A stretch of DNA of 64,000 bases from Nocardiopsis alborubida (GTDB lineage Bacteria > Actinomycetota > Actinomycetes > Streptosporangiales > Streptosporangiaceae): the NCBI RefSeq assembly GCF_012396365.1, contig NZ_JAAXPG010000015.1, positions 124,001-188,000 on the forward strand, in the 5' to 3' direction. Positions 8,557 to 16,426 of this stretch are shown here, piece by piece. The notes beneath the pieces were generated by a model, which saw only the letters and a list, made by a program, of their open reading frames with translations, was not told the DNA's origin and made no database searches. A program made the translations under genes and the position numbers. Position 1 is the first letter of the stretch. Every line of letters begins with the position of its first letter.

Positions 8557-11500
8557 ATGGCGAAACGGCTCACCTACGCGGACGCGCTCAAGATCCTCGG
8601 CCACAACGACTCGGAGGTGATGGGGCTCGCCGAGAGGCTGGCCGACGGAGGCCTGGGGCTGGTGGGCGTGCCCGACCTCTTCGGCCTGCGGGGAGCACTG
8701 GTCAGCGGGGGGCGGCGGGCCATCGAGGGGATCCGGGACAAGATCAGCGGCGAGAGCCGGATGTCGCGGACGGAGAAGATCGAGGCCGCGCACCAGATCA
8801 TCGTCGTCGTCGCCTTCTTCGAGGCGGTGGACGAGACCCTGGCCGAGTTGGACGCCCCCTTCACCCTGGCCGACCTGGAGTTCACAGGGGAGGAGCAGGC
8901 CGGGTTGATGGACCGCGTCCTCGCGCACTCCGGGACCGCTCCCGCCGTGTCCCTGGGGTCGGGCTGGGTCGCCCGCTTCTTCTCGGACTTCCTGTTCAGG
9001 GACTTCGCGGTGGCCCTGACAGGGCTCGCGGTGTCCGAAAGGCACGGAATCACCTCCGAGGACCACAGCCTTCTGCGGGACATGCGGCGCCTCGTCCCCG
9101 CGAACGCCTCCCGCCGATACCAGGAGTCCTACCGTCAGCTCGCCGCCGACATCCCCGAGTTCGGCATGTGGGTCCACCTCGCCGAACACGAGCACACGCG
9201 CGAGGTCGTCGGAACAGGGCTCGGAGAGCTGCGTCGGTGCCTGGAGCGGATCAGCTCCCAGCGCACGGTGGACCTGCGGCGGCGGGAGCTGTCCGCCGGG
9301 TACCAGGCGGTCCTGCGCCAGCCCGTGCTGCGTTCGGACGACATACCCCCGGGCCTGTCCCTGCCCCCGCTGGAGGAGGCCTACGTCCCGCCGCGTGGCC
9401 GCGCCGCCTACGCGGTGCACAGCGGTACGCCCTCCACCGAGGAGTGGTGGGACCGGCTGCCCGTGGCCGGTGACCTCCAACCGGTCATCGCGGCCCACCT
9501 GGTCCACCCGGTCGCCACGGAGGTCCCCACGGTCATTCTGGGCCACCCGGGTGCGGGCAAGTCCAAGTTCACCGAGATGCTCGCGGCCAGCCTGCCCGCC
9601 GCCGACTTCCTGCCGATCCGGGTGGAGCTGCGCTCGGTCCAGCCGAACGCGCCCATCCACACGCAGATCGAGGAAGGACTCGCCGCGACGCTGCACACCC
9701 GTGTGTCCTGGCGCGAACTCGCGGAGTCGGCGGACGGAGCGCTGCCCGTGGTCATCCTGGACGGCTTCGACGAACTCCTCCAGGCGACCGGGGTCGACCG
9801 CTCCGACTACCTGGAGCGGGTCCAGGAGTTCCAGCGCCAGCAGGAGGCGCTGGGCCAGCCGACGGCGGTGATCGTCACCAGCCGCACCGTCGTGGCGGAC
9901 CGGGCCCGTTTCCCCGACGGCTCCATGGTCATGCGGTTGGAGCCCTTCGACGACGCCCGGATCGGGCAGATGCTCCAGGTGTGGAACAGGGCGAACTCCC
10001 GGGCGTTCGCCGCCTCCGGACTGGAGCCCCTGACCGCTGACGTCCTGGTGCGCTACCGCGAGCTGGCCGAGCAACCCCTGTTGCTGCTGATGCTGCTCAT
10101 CTACGACGCGGAGGGCAACGCCCTGCGGCGCGCCTCGGACACCCTCTCCCACGGTGAGCTGTACGAGAGCCTGTTGAGGAAGTTCGCCCGCAGGGAGGTG
10201 GAGAAGCACCGGCCCCACCTCAACGACCGGGACCTGGACGACGCGATCGAGGACGAGCTGCGCCGTCTGGAGGTCACCGCGCTGGCGATGTTCACCCGGC
10301 GCAAGCAGAGTGTGGACGCCGACGAGCTGGACCGGGACCTGGTGGTCCTCATGCCGGACGCGGCGGTGCGCGCGCAGGACGCCGACCTGCACGGACGGAT
10401 CGACCCCGCGCACCAGGTGCTGGGCAGGTTCTTCTTCGTCCACGAGGCCCGCGCGCAGACGGGTGACGGCACCGCGAGCGTCTTCGAGTTCCTGCACGCC
10501 ACCTTCGGGGAGTACCTGGTGGCACGGGCCGTGGCGATCGCGCTGGAGGAGCTGGACGAGTCCCGCTCGCGCTCCTCGCGGCGCCGGGGGCGAAGCGCGC
10601 GCCCCGACGACGGCGAGCTGTACGCCCTGTCCTCCTTCGCCAGCTACGCGGGCCGGGAGAAGGTCGTGGACTTCCTCGCCGAACTCCTGGAACGCCGGTT
10701 CGCCGAGGAACCGGGGGCCCGCGAGGACTACGCGCGGCTGCTCGTGGAGCTGTTCCAGGAGGCGCCCTTCCCGGCCGACAACCGCTCCTACACCGCCTAC
10801 GAGCCCACGCGGCTGCCGCTGACCCGCCGCGAGGCCAACTACACCAGCAACCTCATGATCCTGCTGTGCCTCGTGCGCGGGGAGCCGGTCGACATCCGGG
10901 AGCTTTTCCCGGACTCCCCCGAGACCCTCCAGGACTGGCAGCACACGGCCGCGCTGTGGCGGACCCTGCCGGGAATCGAGTGGTTCAGCATCGTGGCGGC
11001 CCTGCGCGTGCGCCACCTGAACGGGTGGGAGGCGGGCGGGGGCGTCACCGTCGTGGACCTGGACGACTCCTCACCGGTCAACGTCGGGGAGAGCACGGGG
11101 TTCGAACTGCGGATGAACGTGGACGCCAAACCGTCCGTACTCGACCCCTACGAGATCACCGTGCCCCACAACAAGACCACCTCCCGTCTGCTGCGGTCGA
11201 CGGCGATGCGGGTCAACGGCACGTCCGCGCGCTTCCTGCTCGGGTTGCTGCCCTACCTGCGCCACGTCTCGGACGACCTGGCGACCTGGTACGCGGACGT
11301 CCACTCGGAGGAGGCGTGGACGGAGGTCCACGAGGTCATGCGGCTGCGGCTGGAGCCCGTCACCGAACACCCCGAGCAGCGCCTGCGCAGCTACCGGCGC
11401 CTGCTCGCACAGCGGGCCCTCGGGCGCCTCGAACTGGTGGCGCTCAGGCAGGCGGCGGAGGACCTGGCCCTCGTGGCCGAGGCGTCCGCGTTCGGCACCG

Positions 11501-11787
11501 AACTCGTGAACACCGTCAACTCCTACCTCAACGGTGTGCGGGCGGTCGTGGTCGGCTCCCAGCTCCGGGAGGAGACGGTCGTCCCGGTCCTGCGCGCCCT
11601 GGCCCCGTACACGCACGAGCAGGTCTTCGACCGCGTCCTCGGACTCGTCCGGGCCTCATGGGCGCCGGAACCGGAACTCCGTGCCACCGACGGTGTCGGG
11701 GAGACCGGGGAACAACAGGCCGTCGACACCGTCGCCCGGCTCCGTCCGGTTCCGGCCGAGAGCGGCCGGTACACCAGCGGCGGTTGA
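8557..11787 (+). CDS. NACHT domain NTPase of the STAND class
   Basis: 1,076 aa. ATG 8557 is chosen because GGAAGAGG lies 8-9 nt upstream. Residues ~1-110 are helical (LTYADALKILGHNDSE start, DLFGLRGALVSGGRRAIEG) and match the actinobacterial NACHT N-terminal helical domains, I believe the NNH7 class. The NACHT core has Walker A GHPGAGKS at 329-336 and Walker B VVILDGFDEL with Asp402 and DE 405-406. The winged-helix end FLHATFGEYLVARA is near residue 645. The C-terminal ~400 residues are helical with no repeat that I recognise. STAND NTPases act as switch-like sensors, and many bacterial NACHT proteins are antiphage effectors. The trigger and effector action are unknown here. Confidence 0.9.
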   Translation: MAKRLTYADALKILGHNDSEVMGLAERLADGGLGLVGVPDLFGLRGALVSGGRRAIEGIRDKISGESRMSRTEKIEAAHQIIVVVAFFEAVDETLAELDAPFTLADLEFTGEEQAGLMDRVLAHSGTAPAVSLGSGWVARFFSDFLFRDFAVALTGLAVSERHGITSEDHSLLRDMRRLVPANASRRYQESYRQLAADIPEFGMWVHLAEHEHTREVVGTGLGELRRCLERISSQRTVDLRRRELSAGYQAVLRQPVLRSDDIPPGLSLPPLEEAYVPPRGRAAYAVHSGTPSTEEWWDRLPVAGDLQPVIAAHLVHPVATEVPTVILGHPGAGKSKFTEMLAASLPAADFLPIRVELRSVQPNAPIHTQIEEGLAATLHTRVSWRELAESADGALPVVILDGFDELLQATGVDRSDYLERVQEFQRQQEALGQPTAVIVTSRTVVADRARFPDGSMVMRLEPFDDARIGQMLQVWNRANSRAFAASGLEPLTADVLVRYRELAEQPLLLLMLLIYDAEGNALRRASDTLSHGELYESLLRKFARREVEKHRPHLNDRDLDDAIEDELRRLEVTALAMFTRRKQSVDADELDRDLVVLMPDAAVRAQDADLHGRIDPAHQVLGRFFFVHEARAQTGDGTASVFEFLHATFGEYLVARAVAIALEELDESRSRSSRRRGRSARPDDGELYALSSFASYAGREKVVDFLAELLERRFAEEPGAREDYARLLVELFQEAPFPADNRSYTAYEPTRLPLTRREANYTSNLMILLCLVRGEPVDIRELFPDSPETLQDWQHTAALWRTLPGIEWFSIVAALRVRHLNGWEAGGGVTVVDLDDSSPVNVGESTGFELRMNVDAKPSVLDPYEITVPHNKTTSRLLRSTAMRVNGTSARFLLGLLPYLRHVSDDLATWYADVHSEEAWTEVHEVMRLRLEPVTEHPEQRLRSYRRLLAQRALGRLELVALRQAAEDLALVAEASAFGTELVNTVNSYLNGVRAVVVGSQLREETVVPVLRALAPYTHEQVFDRVLGLVRASWAPEPELRATDGVGETGEQQAVDTVARLRPVPAESGRYTSGG

Positions 11788-11799
11788 GCGCGTTGACCA

Positions 11800-11821
11800 C
11801 GGCTCCGCCCGGGCGGAGCCG
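11800..11821. terminator. Perfect palindrome between convergent genes
   Basis: A perfect 22-nt inverted repeat (CGGCTCCGCCC and its complement, no spacer) lies 12 bp after the NACHT stop and 12 bp before the convergent sirtuin stop. Likely bidirectional terminator. Confidence 0.75.
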
Positions 11822-11833
11822 GTCCCCGCTCTC

Positions 11834-12637
11834 CTACCGACCGGCCGCGCGCACCCGCTCCACCAGGGCGGGGAGCGCCTCGCCGATGGGGCCGCGGACC
11901 ACGGCGCCGGCGAAGTCGTCGTAGGGCGTGGGCTCGGCGTTGACGACGACCAGGCTGGCCCGCGCCATCATGGCCACGTCGCACAGCCCCGCCACCGGGT
12001 GGACCGTCAGCGACGTGCCCACGGCCAGGAACACGTCGCACTCGCGGGCGGCCCTGGTCGCCGCGTCGACGACCTCCGCGTCGAGCCGCTGCCCGAAGGA
12101 GATGGTGTCCGACTTCTGGATGCCCCCGCACTCCAGGCAGCGGGGGTCGGACTCCTCGTCCAGGCGCGCCAGCACCGTCTCGCTCGGTGTGCGCAGCCCG
12201 CACGCCATGCACACCACCCACAGCATGGTGCCGTGCACCTCGATGACCGCGTCCTCGGACACCCCGCCCCGCTGGTGCAGGCCGTCGATGTTCTGGGTGA
12301 CCAGCGCCCGCAGCCGTCCGGTGGCCTCCAGTCCGGCCAGGGCGCGGTGCGCGGCGTTGGGCCGGGCGCGCCACACCGGGTGGGTGCGGCGCTGGGCCCA
12401 CACCCGGCGGCGCACGTCCACGTCGCCCATGTAGATGTCGATGTCCGACAGGGCCTGCGCGTCCGGATCGGTGGTCCACACCCCGTGCGGGCCGCGGAAG
12501 TCGGGGATGCCGGAGTCGGTGGACACGCCCGCCCCGGTGAGCACGGTGACGCGCTCGGCGGACTCCAGGAGGTCGGCGGCCCGTTCGAACTCCCCGGGGT
12601 CGGAGAAGGGCGCTGAGTCGGTGGTGGTCGAGGCCAT
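11834..12637 (-). CDS. Sir2-family NAD-dependent protein deacylase
   Basis: 267 aa. It removes acyl groups from lysines using NAD+. The NAD site GAGVSTDSGIPDFRG is near residues 30-44, TQNIDGLHQRGG near 110, and the catalytic His in EVHGT. The zinc Cys pairs are C-x-x-C (CMAC) and CLEC. The C-terminal Rossmann motif GTSLTVHPVAGL is intact. This is the ordinary stand-alone actinobacterial sirtuin. ATG 12637 is preferred for its preceding GGGGGG; ATG 12646 would add three residues. It converges on the NACHT gene, so it is not an operon partner. A role in defence is possible but unsupported. Confidence 0.9.
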   Translation of the reverse strand: MASTTTDSAPFSDPGEFERAADLLESAERVTVLTGAGVSTDSGIPDFRGPHGVWTTDPDAQALSDIDIYMGDVDVRRRVWAQRRTHPVWRARPNAAHRALAGLEATGRLRALVTQNIDGLHQRGGVSEDAVIEVHGTMLWVVCMACGLRTPSETVLARLDEESDPRCLECGGIQKSDTISFGQRLDAEVVDAATRAARECDVFLAVGTSLTVHPVAGLCDVAMMARASLVVVNAEPTPYDDFAGAVVRGPIGEALPALVERVRAAGR

Positions 12638-12868
12638 ACCCCCCATTCTTACGCGGCCGGGGGACCGTTCGCCCCACCGCGTCCGACACCGCGCTCGCCG
12701 CTCCGCCCGGTGCTCCCTCCGTCGCCCCGCCGCCCCGCCCGAGGCCGGAACGGTGCGCGGCCCCGGTCCAACCCGGGGCATAACCTCAGGGGGACAGGAG
12801 GGGCACGGAGGCCACATCCCCTGCCGATGCACACGAGGTGGGCAAAGGGTGCAAAAATCGACACCGTC

Positions 12869-13753
12869 ATGAAGCAGCCGTCCTACATCCTCGTGGTCAA
12901 CGGGACCAAGGTCGAGCGCCCGGTGTTCGTCCTGGGCGCTCCCCACTCGGGAGTCGCCGAGATCGCCCGTGCCCTGTCGCGCGTGCCGGGGTTGCACCTC
13001 GGCGCGGGCTCGTCGGGCGTGCTCAACGCCGTCTACGCCGTGGCCAGACGCCCCTCCCTCGCGCTGGAGAAGGTCGCCGGGACCGCGAGCCTGCTGCGCG
13101 AGGCCTACGCCGAGGCCTGGCAGCTCACGCCCCTGACCTGCCCGCGCTGCCCGGGGCCGTGGGCGCGCGTGCCCGCCAACGCCGCCGCCGAACCCTGTGA
13201 GCACAGCGCGGAGGTGCGCCGCTACGGCGACGCCAGCCCCGACCTGCTGTTCTGCGCCACCGCCCTGCACGCGGCCTTCCCCGACGCCCTGTTCGTCCAG
13301 GTCATCCGGGACGGCCGCGACGTCATCGCGGACATGATGGAGGACGAGCGCTCGCTGGCCTGGCTCAAACCGAGCTTCATGAAGCTCGACCACGAGTTCC
13401 CCAACCACTTCTTCGGCCTGGAGGAGGAGTCGGACCTGTCCGCGTTCACGGAGGGCTCCACCGCCGCCAAGTGCGCGATGCGCTGGCGCGGGGCGATCCG
13501 CATGTCGGCGCTGCTGCGCCGCTCCATCAGCGCCGAGCAGCTGCTGACCCTGCGCTACGAGGACGTGCACGGCGGCGAGGTGGACACGGCCGAACGGCTG
13601 CGGGAGTTCACCGGGGCGCGGGTGTCGGCCTCGGAGCTGCTGACCGCGGAGTCCTGGGGCGTGGGGTCGTGGCGCGAGCGCCTGACGCGCGACCAGTACG
13701 GCGACGTGCGCGAGGTGGCGGGCACGGAGCTGTCACGGCTCGGCTACGCCTGA
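12869..13753 (+). CDS. Sulfotransferase family protein
   Basis: 294 aa. It resembles PAPS-dependent sulfotransferases. The P-loop-like 5-prime phosphosulfate motif FVLGAPHSGVAEIARAL is near residue 20, and the 3-prime phosphate motif VQVIRDGRDVIADMM near residue 143, with the typical arginine. A small Cys cluster (TCPRCPGPW, then CEHS) lies between them. The Ser after the P-loop glycine is His-Ser in place of Arg-Ser, so activity should not be assumed. The substrate is unknown. It stands alone, followed by the structured repeat element. Confidence 0.8.
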   Translation: MKQPSYILVVNGTKVERPVFVLGAPHSGVAEIARALSRVPGLHLGAGSSGVLNAVYAVARRPSLALEKVAGTASLLREAYAEAWQLTPLTCPRCPGPWARVPANAAAEPCEHSAEVRRYGDASPDLLFCATALHAAFPDALFVQVIRDGRDVIADMMEDERSLAWLKPSFMKLDHEFPNHFFGLEEESDLSAFTEGSTAAKCAMRWRGAIRMSALLRRSISAEQLLTLRYEDVHGGEVDTAERLREFTGARVSASELLTAESWGVGSWRERLTRDQYGDVREVAGTELSRLGYA

Positions 13754-13780
13754 GCTCCCACCGGTCCCGCCCCTCCCCCC

Positions 13781-13898
13781 TGATCTTGTACTCGTAGCGG
13801 GCCTCGACGGCCGAGACCCGCTACGAGTACAAGATCATCGCAGGTCAGAACCGTTGCGTCACACCGGCGACGGTTCCGGTCGGCCCATGAGCGGTTCT
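13781..13898 (+). repeat. Two-stem structured intergenic element, copy 1
   Basis: Stem I has perfect 21-bp arms at 13781-13801 and 13817-13837 (outer TGATCTTGTACTC and its complement) around a 15-nt loop. It is followed by the conserved tail TCGCAGGTCAG and stem II, AGAACCG (13847-13853) pairing with CGGTTCT (13892-13898). A related copy lies at 49911-50032 with compensating base changes. It sits between the sulfotransferase stop and the convergent TetR stop. It could act as a terminator, but two conserved stems plus a conserved tail suggest a family of mobile or RNA elements. Confidence 0.85.
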
Positions 13899-13914
13899 CC
13901 CGCACCCGATCCCC

Positions 13915-14499
13915 TCAGTCCGCGCCGTGCGCGGTCATCAGGGCGTCCGCCGCGGTGCGGGCGGTGCGCGCGGCGTCGGCGACCCCGGTGACGTTGCGGG
14001 CCACCACCGCGCCCTCGTGCAGCATGGCCAGCGCGTCGCCGAGCGCGCCCGGGTCCCCGGCCCCCGACCGCTCGGCGAGGTCGGCGTAGAGGCCGCGCAG
14101 CCACCGCTTCTGCTCCTCGGCGACGGCGCGGCCGGGGTGCTCGGGGTCGGAGAGTTCGGCGTAGGCGTTGACCATGGCGCAGCCGCGCGGGTTCTCCTCG
14201 CCCATCCAGTCGTCCAGGGCGTCGAACGTGGCGGCCACCAGCTCCCGCGGGGTCCGGGCGCGCCCCAGGTAGCCGTCCAGGTACGCGCGCCAGCGGGCGT
14301 CGCGGGCGCGCAGGTACTGGACGACGAGCTGCTGCTTGGAGCCGAACCGGTCGTAGATGGTCTTCTTGGTCACCCCCGCCCGTTCGGCGACCAGCTCCAT
14401 GCCCACGGTGTTGATCCCGCGGGTGTAGAACAGCTCGGTCGCCACGTCCAGGACGCGGCGCGCGGCCGGGGTCAGCGGTGTCGTCGCGGTACCGGGCAC
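13915..14499 (-). CDS. TetR family transcriptional regulator
   Basis: 194 aa. The N-terminal HTH is VAERAGVTKKTIYDRFGSKQQLV near residues 38-58. The C-terminal domain has RGCAMVNAYAELSDPEHP, typical of the TetR subgroup that controls exporters and detoxification genes. It is divergent from the EamA transporter at 14593 across a 93-bp gap holding ACCG-AC-CGGT, so it probably represses that transporter and itself. The ligand is unknown. Confidence 0.9.
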   Translation of the reverse strand: MPGTATTPLTPAARRVLDVATELFYTRGINTVGMELVAERAGVTKKTIYDRFGSKQQLVVQYLRARDARWRAYLDGYLGRARTPRELVAATFDALDDWMGEENPRGCAMVNAYAELSDPEHPGRAVAEEQKRWLRGLYADLAERSGAGDPGALGDALAMLHEGAVVARNVTGVADAARTARTAADALMTAHGAD

Positions 14500-14566
14500 G
14501 GTGCCCCTCCCTCTGTCGCGTCCCCCGCCGCCGGGGGACGTCTCGTGCGGACTACATTGTGAGTAT

Positions 14567-14576
14567 ACCGACCGGT
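14567..14576. promoter_or_regulatory. Candidate TetR operator ACCG-N2-CGGT
   Basis: ACCGACCGGT with flanking TAT/TGT lies between the divergent TetR and EamA genes, 16 nt before the EamA ATG. It matches the core of operators bound by many exporter-controlling TetR proteins (ACCGACCGGT-type palindromes). Overlap with the start region would block transcription. Assignment is inference. Confidence 0.55.
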
Positions 14577-14592
14577 GTGTTTACCTGCCCGC

Positions 14593-15657
14593 ATGGAACA
14601 CACCAAGACACGCCCCTCCCGTTCCGCACCGCCCCTCCTGCTCGCCGCCGGACTGGTGGTGATGTGGAGCTCCGGTTTCGTCGGCGCGGAGCTGGGCGCC
14701 CGGCACGCACCCGCGACCACCCTGCTGGCCTGGCGTTTCCTGGTCGTGACGGCCCTGCTGGCGGGGTGGTGGCTGTGGCGCCGCCAGCGGATGTCGCGGC
14801 GGGACCTGGCGGCGCACGCCGTGCTGGGCCTGCTGGCCCAGTCCGGCTACCTGTACGGGGTTTTCGCCGCCGCGCAGGCGGGCGTGGCCGCCGGGACGAG
14901 CGCCCTGGTGGCCGCCCTCCAGCCCCTGGTGGCGACCGCCCTGGCCGTCCCGCTGCTGGGCGAGCGGGTGCGGCCGCGCCAGCTGGCGGGCCTCGCGCTG
15001 GGACTGGCCGGGGTCGGCCTGGTGGTGGGCGCGGACCTGCTCCGGCCGGGCGCCGCGCCGTGGTGGGGCTACCTGCTGCCGCTCGGGGCGATGCTGTCCC
15101 TGGTGGCCGCCACCCTGCTGGAGCGCCGCACGCGCCCCGGGGGCTCGGTGGTGCAGGCGCTGACGGTGCAGTGCGCGGTGAGCGCCGTGCTGTTCACGGG
15201 GCTGGCCTCGGCCACCGGAACCCTGGCCCCGCCCGCCGATCCCGGGTTCTGGGCGGCGGTGGTGTGGGTGGTGCTGCTGTCCACCCTGGGCGGCTACGGC
15301 CTGTACTGGGCCGTCCTGTCCCGCACGGGCGTGGCCCGGGTGTCGGCCCTGCTGTACCTGACCCCGCCCACCACGCTGGTGTGGTCGTGGCTGATGTTCG
15401 GCGATCCGGTGGGTCCGGGCGCCCTGGCGGGGATGGCGGTGTGCGCGGTGGCCGTGGTGCTGGTGGGCACTGGGGGGACCGCGAGCGGCGCCGACCGGAC
15501 GGACGCGACGGCCGCGGGCGTTCCCGACCGGGAGCCGGAGCGGCGGGAGGGAGCCGCCGCGGGCGTTCCCGGCCGGGCACCGGCACGCGAGGACGCAACC
15601 GCTACGGGCGCTGCTCCCGGGCCGGGAGCGGACCGACCCCGTCCGCAGAGACGGTGA
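14593..15657 (+). CDS. EamA/DMT family permease
   Basis: 354 aa with about ten transmembrane helices in two EamA halves (GLVVMWSSGFVGAELGARHA at the start, and the second repeat from about residue 160). Members export small metabolites or drugs. The last ~60 residues are a hydrophilic Gly/Ala/Arg/Pro tail not needed for the family fold. The 3-prime end overlaps the RidA gene on the other strand by 56 bp. No Shine-Dalgarno precedes ATG 14593. GTG 14575 lies inside the operator, so leaderless translation from 14593 is likely. Probably controlled by the divergent TetR. Confidence 0.9.
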   Translation: MEHTKTRPSRSAPPLLLAAGLVVMWSSGFVGAELGARHAPATTLLAWRFLVVTALLAGWWLWRRQRMSRRDLAAHAVLGLLAQSGYLYGVFAAAQAGVAAGTSALVAALQPLVATALAVPLLGERVRPRQLAGLALGLAGVGLVVGADLLRPGAAPWWGYLLPLGAMLSLVAATLLERRTRPGGSVVQALTVQCAVSAVLFTGLASATGTLAPPADPGFWAAVVWVVLLSTLGGYGLYWAVLSRTGVARVSALLYLTPPTTLVWSWLMFGDPVGPGALAGMAVCAVAVVLVGTGGTASGADRTDATAAGVPDREPERREGAAAGVPGRAPAREDATATGAAPGPGADRPRPQRR

Positions 15658-16135
15658 CCCCGGGCTGTCCGGCCTCCTCGGCCGGTGTCCAGACCTGCTC
15701 GGCGCGCATGGGTCCGCTTCCGGCCGCCTCGGGGACCACGGCGGTGCACACCACCTCCACCAGGGCGTCGGGGTCCAGGAGGTCGACCACCCCCAGCACC
15801 GTCATCGGCGGGTAGAAGCGGCCCATGTGGCGCCGGTAGACCGCACCGATGCTCTGGCTGTGGGTCCGGTAGGCCGCCATGGACGTGGTGAAGACGCGCA
15901 TGTCCACCACGTGGGCGGGTTCGGCGCCCGCGGCGCGCAGCGCCTCCACCGCGTTGGCGAGCGCGCGGTCGAACTGCTCCGCCAGTCCCGACCCGACGAT
16001 CCTGCCGTCGGGGCGGTGCGCGCGCTGCCCCCCGACGTGGACCACCCGCCCGGGACTGACCACGAGCGCGTGGGAGAAGCCCGTCGGTTCGGCGAGGGTG
16101 AGCGGGTTGACGATCTCGTGCGGTGTCCGGCCCAT
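15602..16135 (-). CDS. RidA/YjgF/YER057c family protein
   Basis: 177 aa. RidA-fold proteins hydrolyse reactive enamine/imine intermediates or act in related deaminations. The family features are NPLTLAEPTGFSHALVVSPG, GQRAHRPDGRIVG, LRAAGAEPAHVVDMRVFTT and the C-terminal MTVLGVVDLLDPDALVEVVCTAVV. The usual family length is ~130; the extra ~40 C-terminal residues are coded by the antisense overlap with the EamA tail and look unstructured. The RidA active-site Arg is not clearly present, so this is more a Rid-like subgroup member than canonical RidA. Confidence 0.85.
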   Translation of the reverse strand: MGRTPHEIVNPLTLAEPTGFSHALVVSPGRVVHVGGQRAHRPDGRIVGSGLAEQFDRALANAVEALRAAGAEPAHVVDMRVFTTSMAAYRTHSQSIGAVYRRHMGRFYPPMTVLGVVDLLDPDALVEVVCTAVVPEAAGSGPMRAEQVWTPAEEAGQPGVTVSADGVGPLPAREQRP

Positions 16136-16224
16136 CGGCGGTCCCTCCCTGCCCGTGTCGCGCCCGCCGCCCGTCCCGGACGGCCCCTTTCGGGATCCGC
16201 CGGACGTGCGGCTACGATGAGCGC

Positions 16225-16386
16225 ATGTCGTTCACTCTGATGCTCTCCGCCCTCGCCCTCGTCGCCGTGCTGGGGGTGGTCGCCGCCATCTTCGTCGGCG
16301 GTGCCGTCTACGTCGGCCGCATGCGCCGCAACGGCACCGAGGCCGTCCTGGCCGGGGCCCGCAGGCACCGGGAGCTGCGCGGCTAG
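16225..16386 (+). CDS. 53-aa single-span membrane protein
   Basis: A short protein with one hydrophobic helix (residues ~5-30, including VAVLGVVAAIFVGGAVYVG) followed by a basic tail RMRRNGTEAVLAGARRHRELRG, so the C-terminus should be cytoplasmic. Codon bias is strongly actinobacterial. The upstream GATGAGCG is a weak ribosome site. No family recognised. It is divergent from the RidA gene by 89 bp. Confidence 0.6.
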   Translation: MSFTLMLSALALVAVLGVVAAIFVGGAVYVGRMRRNGTEAVLAGARRHRELRG

Positions 16387-16426
16387 GAGGGGTCCGCCCG
16401 CGCGCCCCGGCGGACGGCGGGGAGGT

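Noticed and set aside
8380-11016. An 878-codon minus-strand frame opposite the NACHT gene
   Set aside because: Same shadow pattern of Val/His/Gln/Arg/Gly; the NACHT motifs on the plus strand are decisive.
11834-12637. Sirtuin as effector of a Thoeris- or DSR-like defence system with the NACHT gene
   Set aside because: It is a short stand-alone deacylase with the usual zinc Cys pairs, is convergent with the NACHT gene and is not fused to SLOG, TIR or other sensor domains.
13781-13837. Simple rho-independent terminator
   Set aside because: The second copy follows an already strong terminator, and both copies share a conserved tail and second stem, which a plain terminator would not need.
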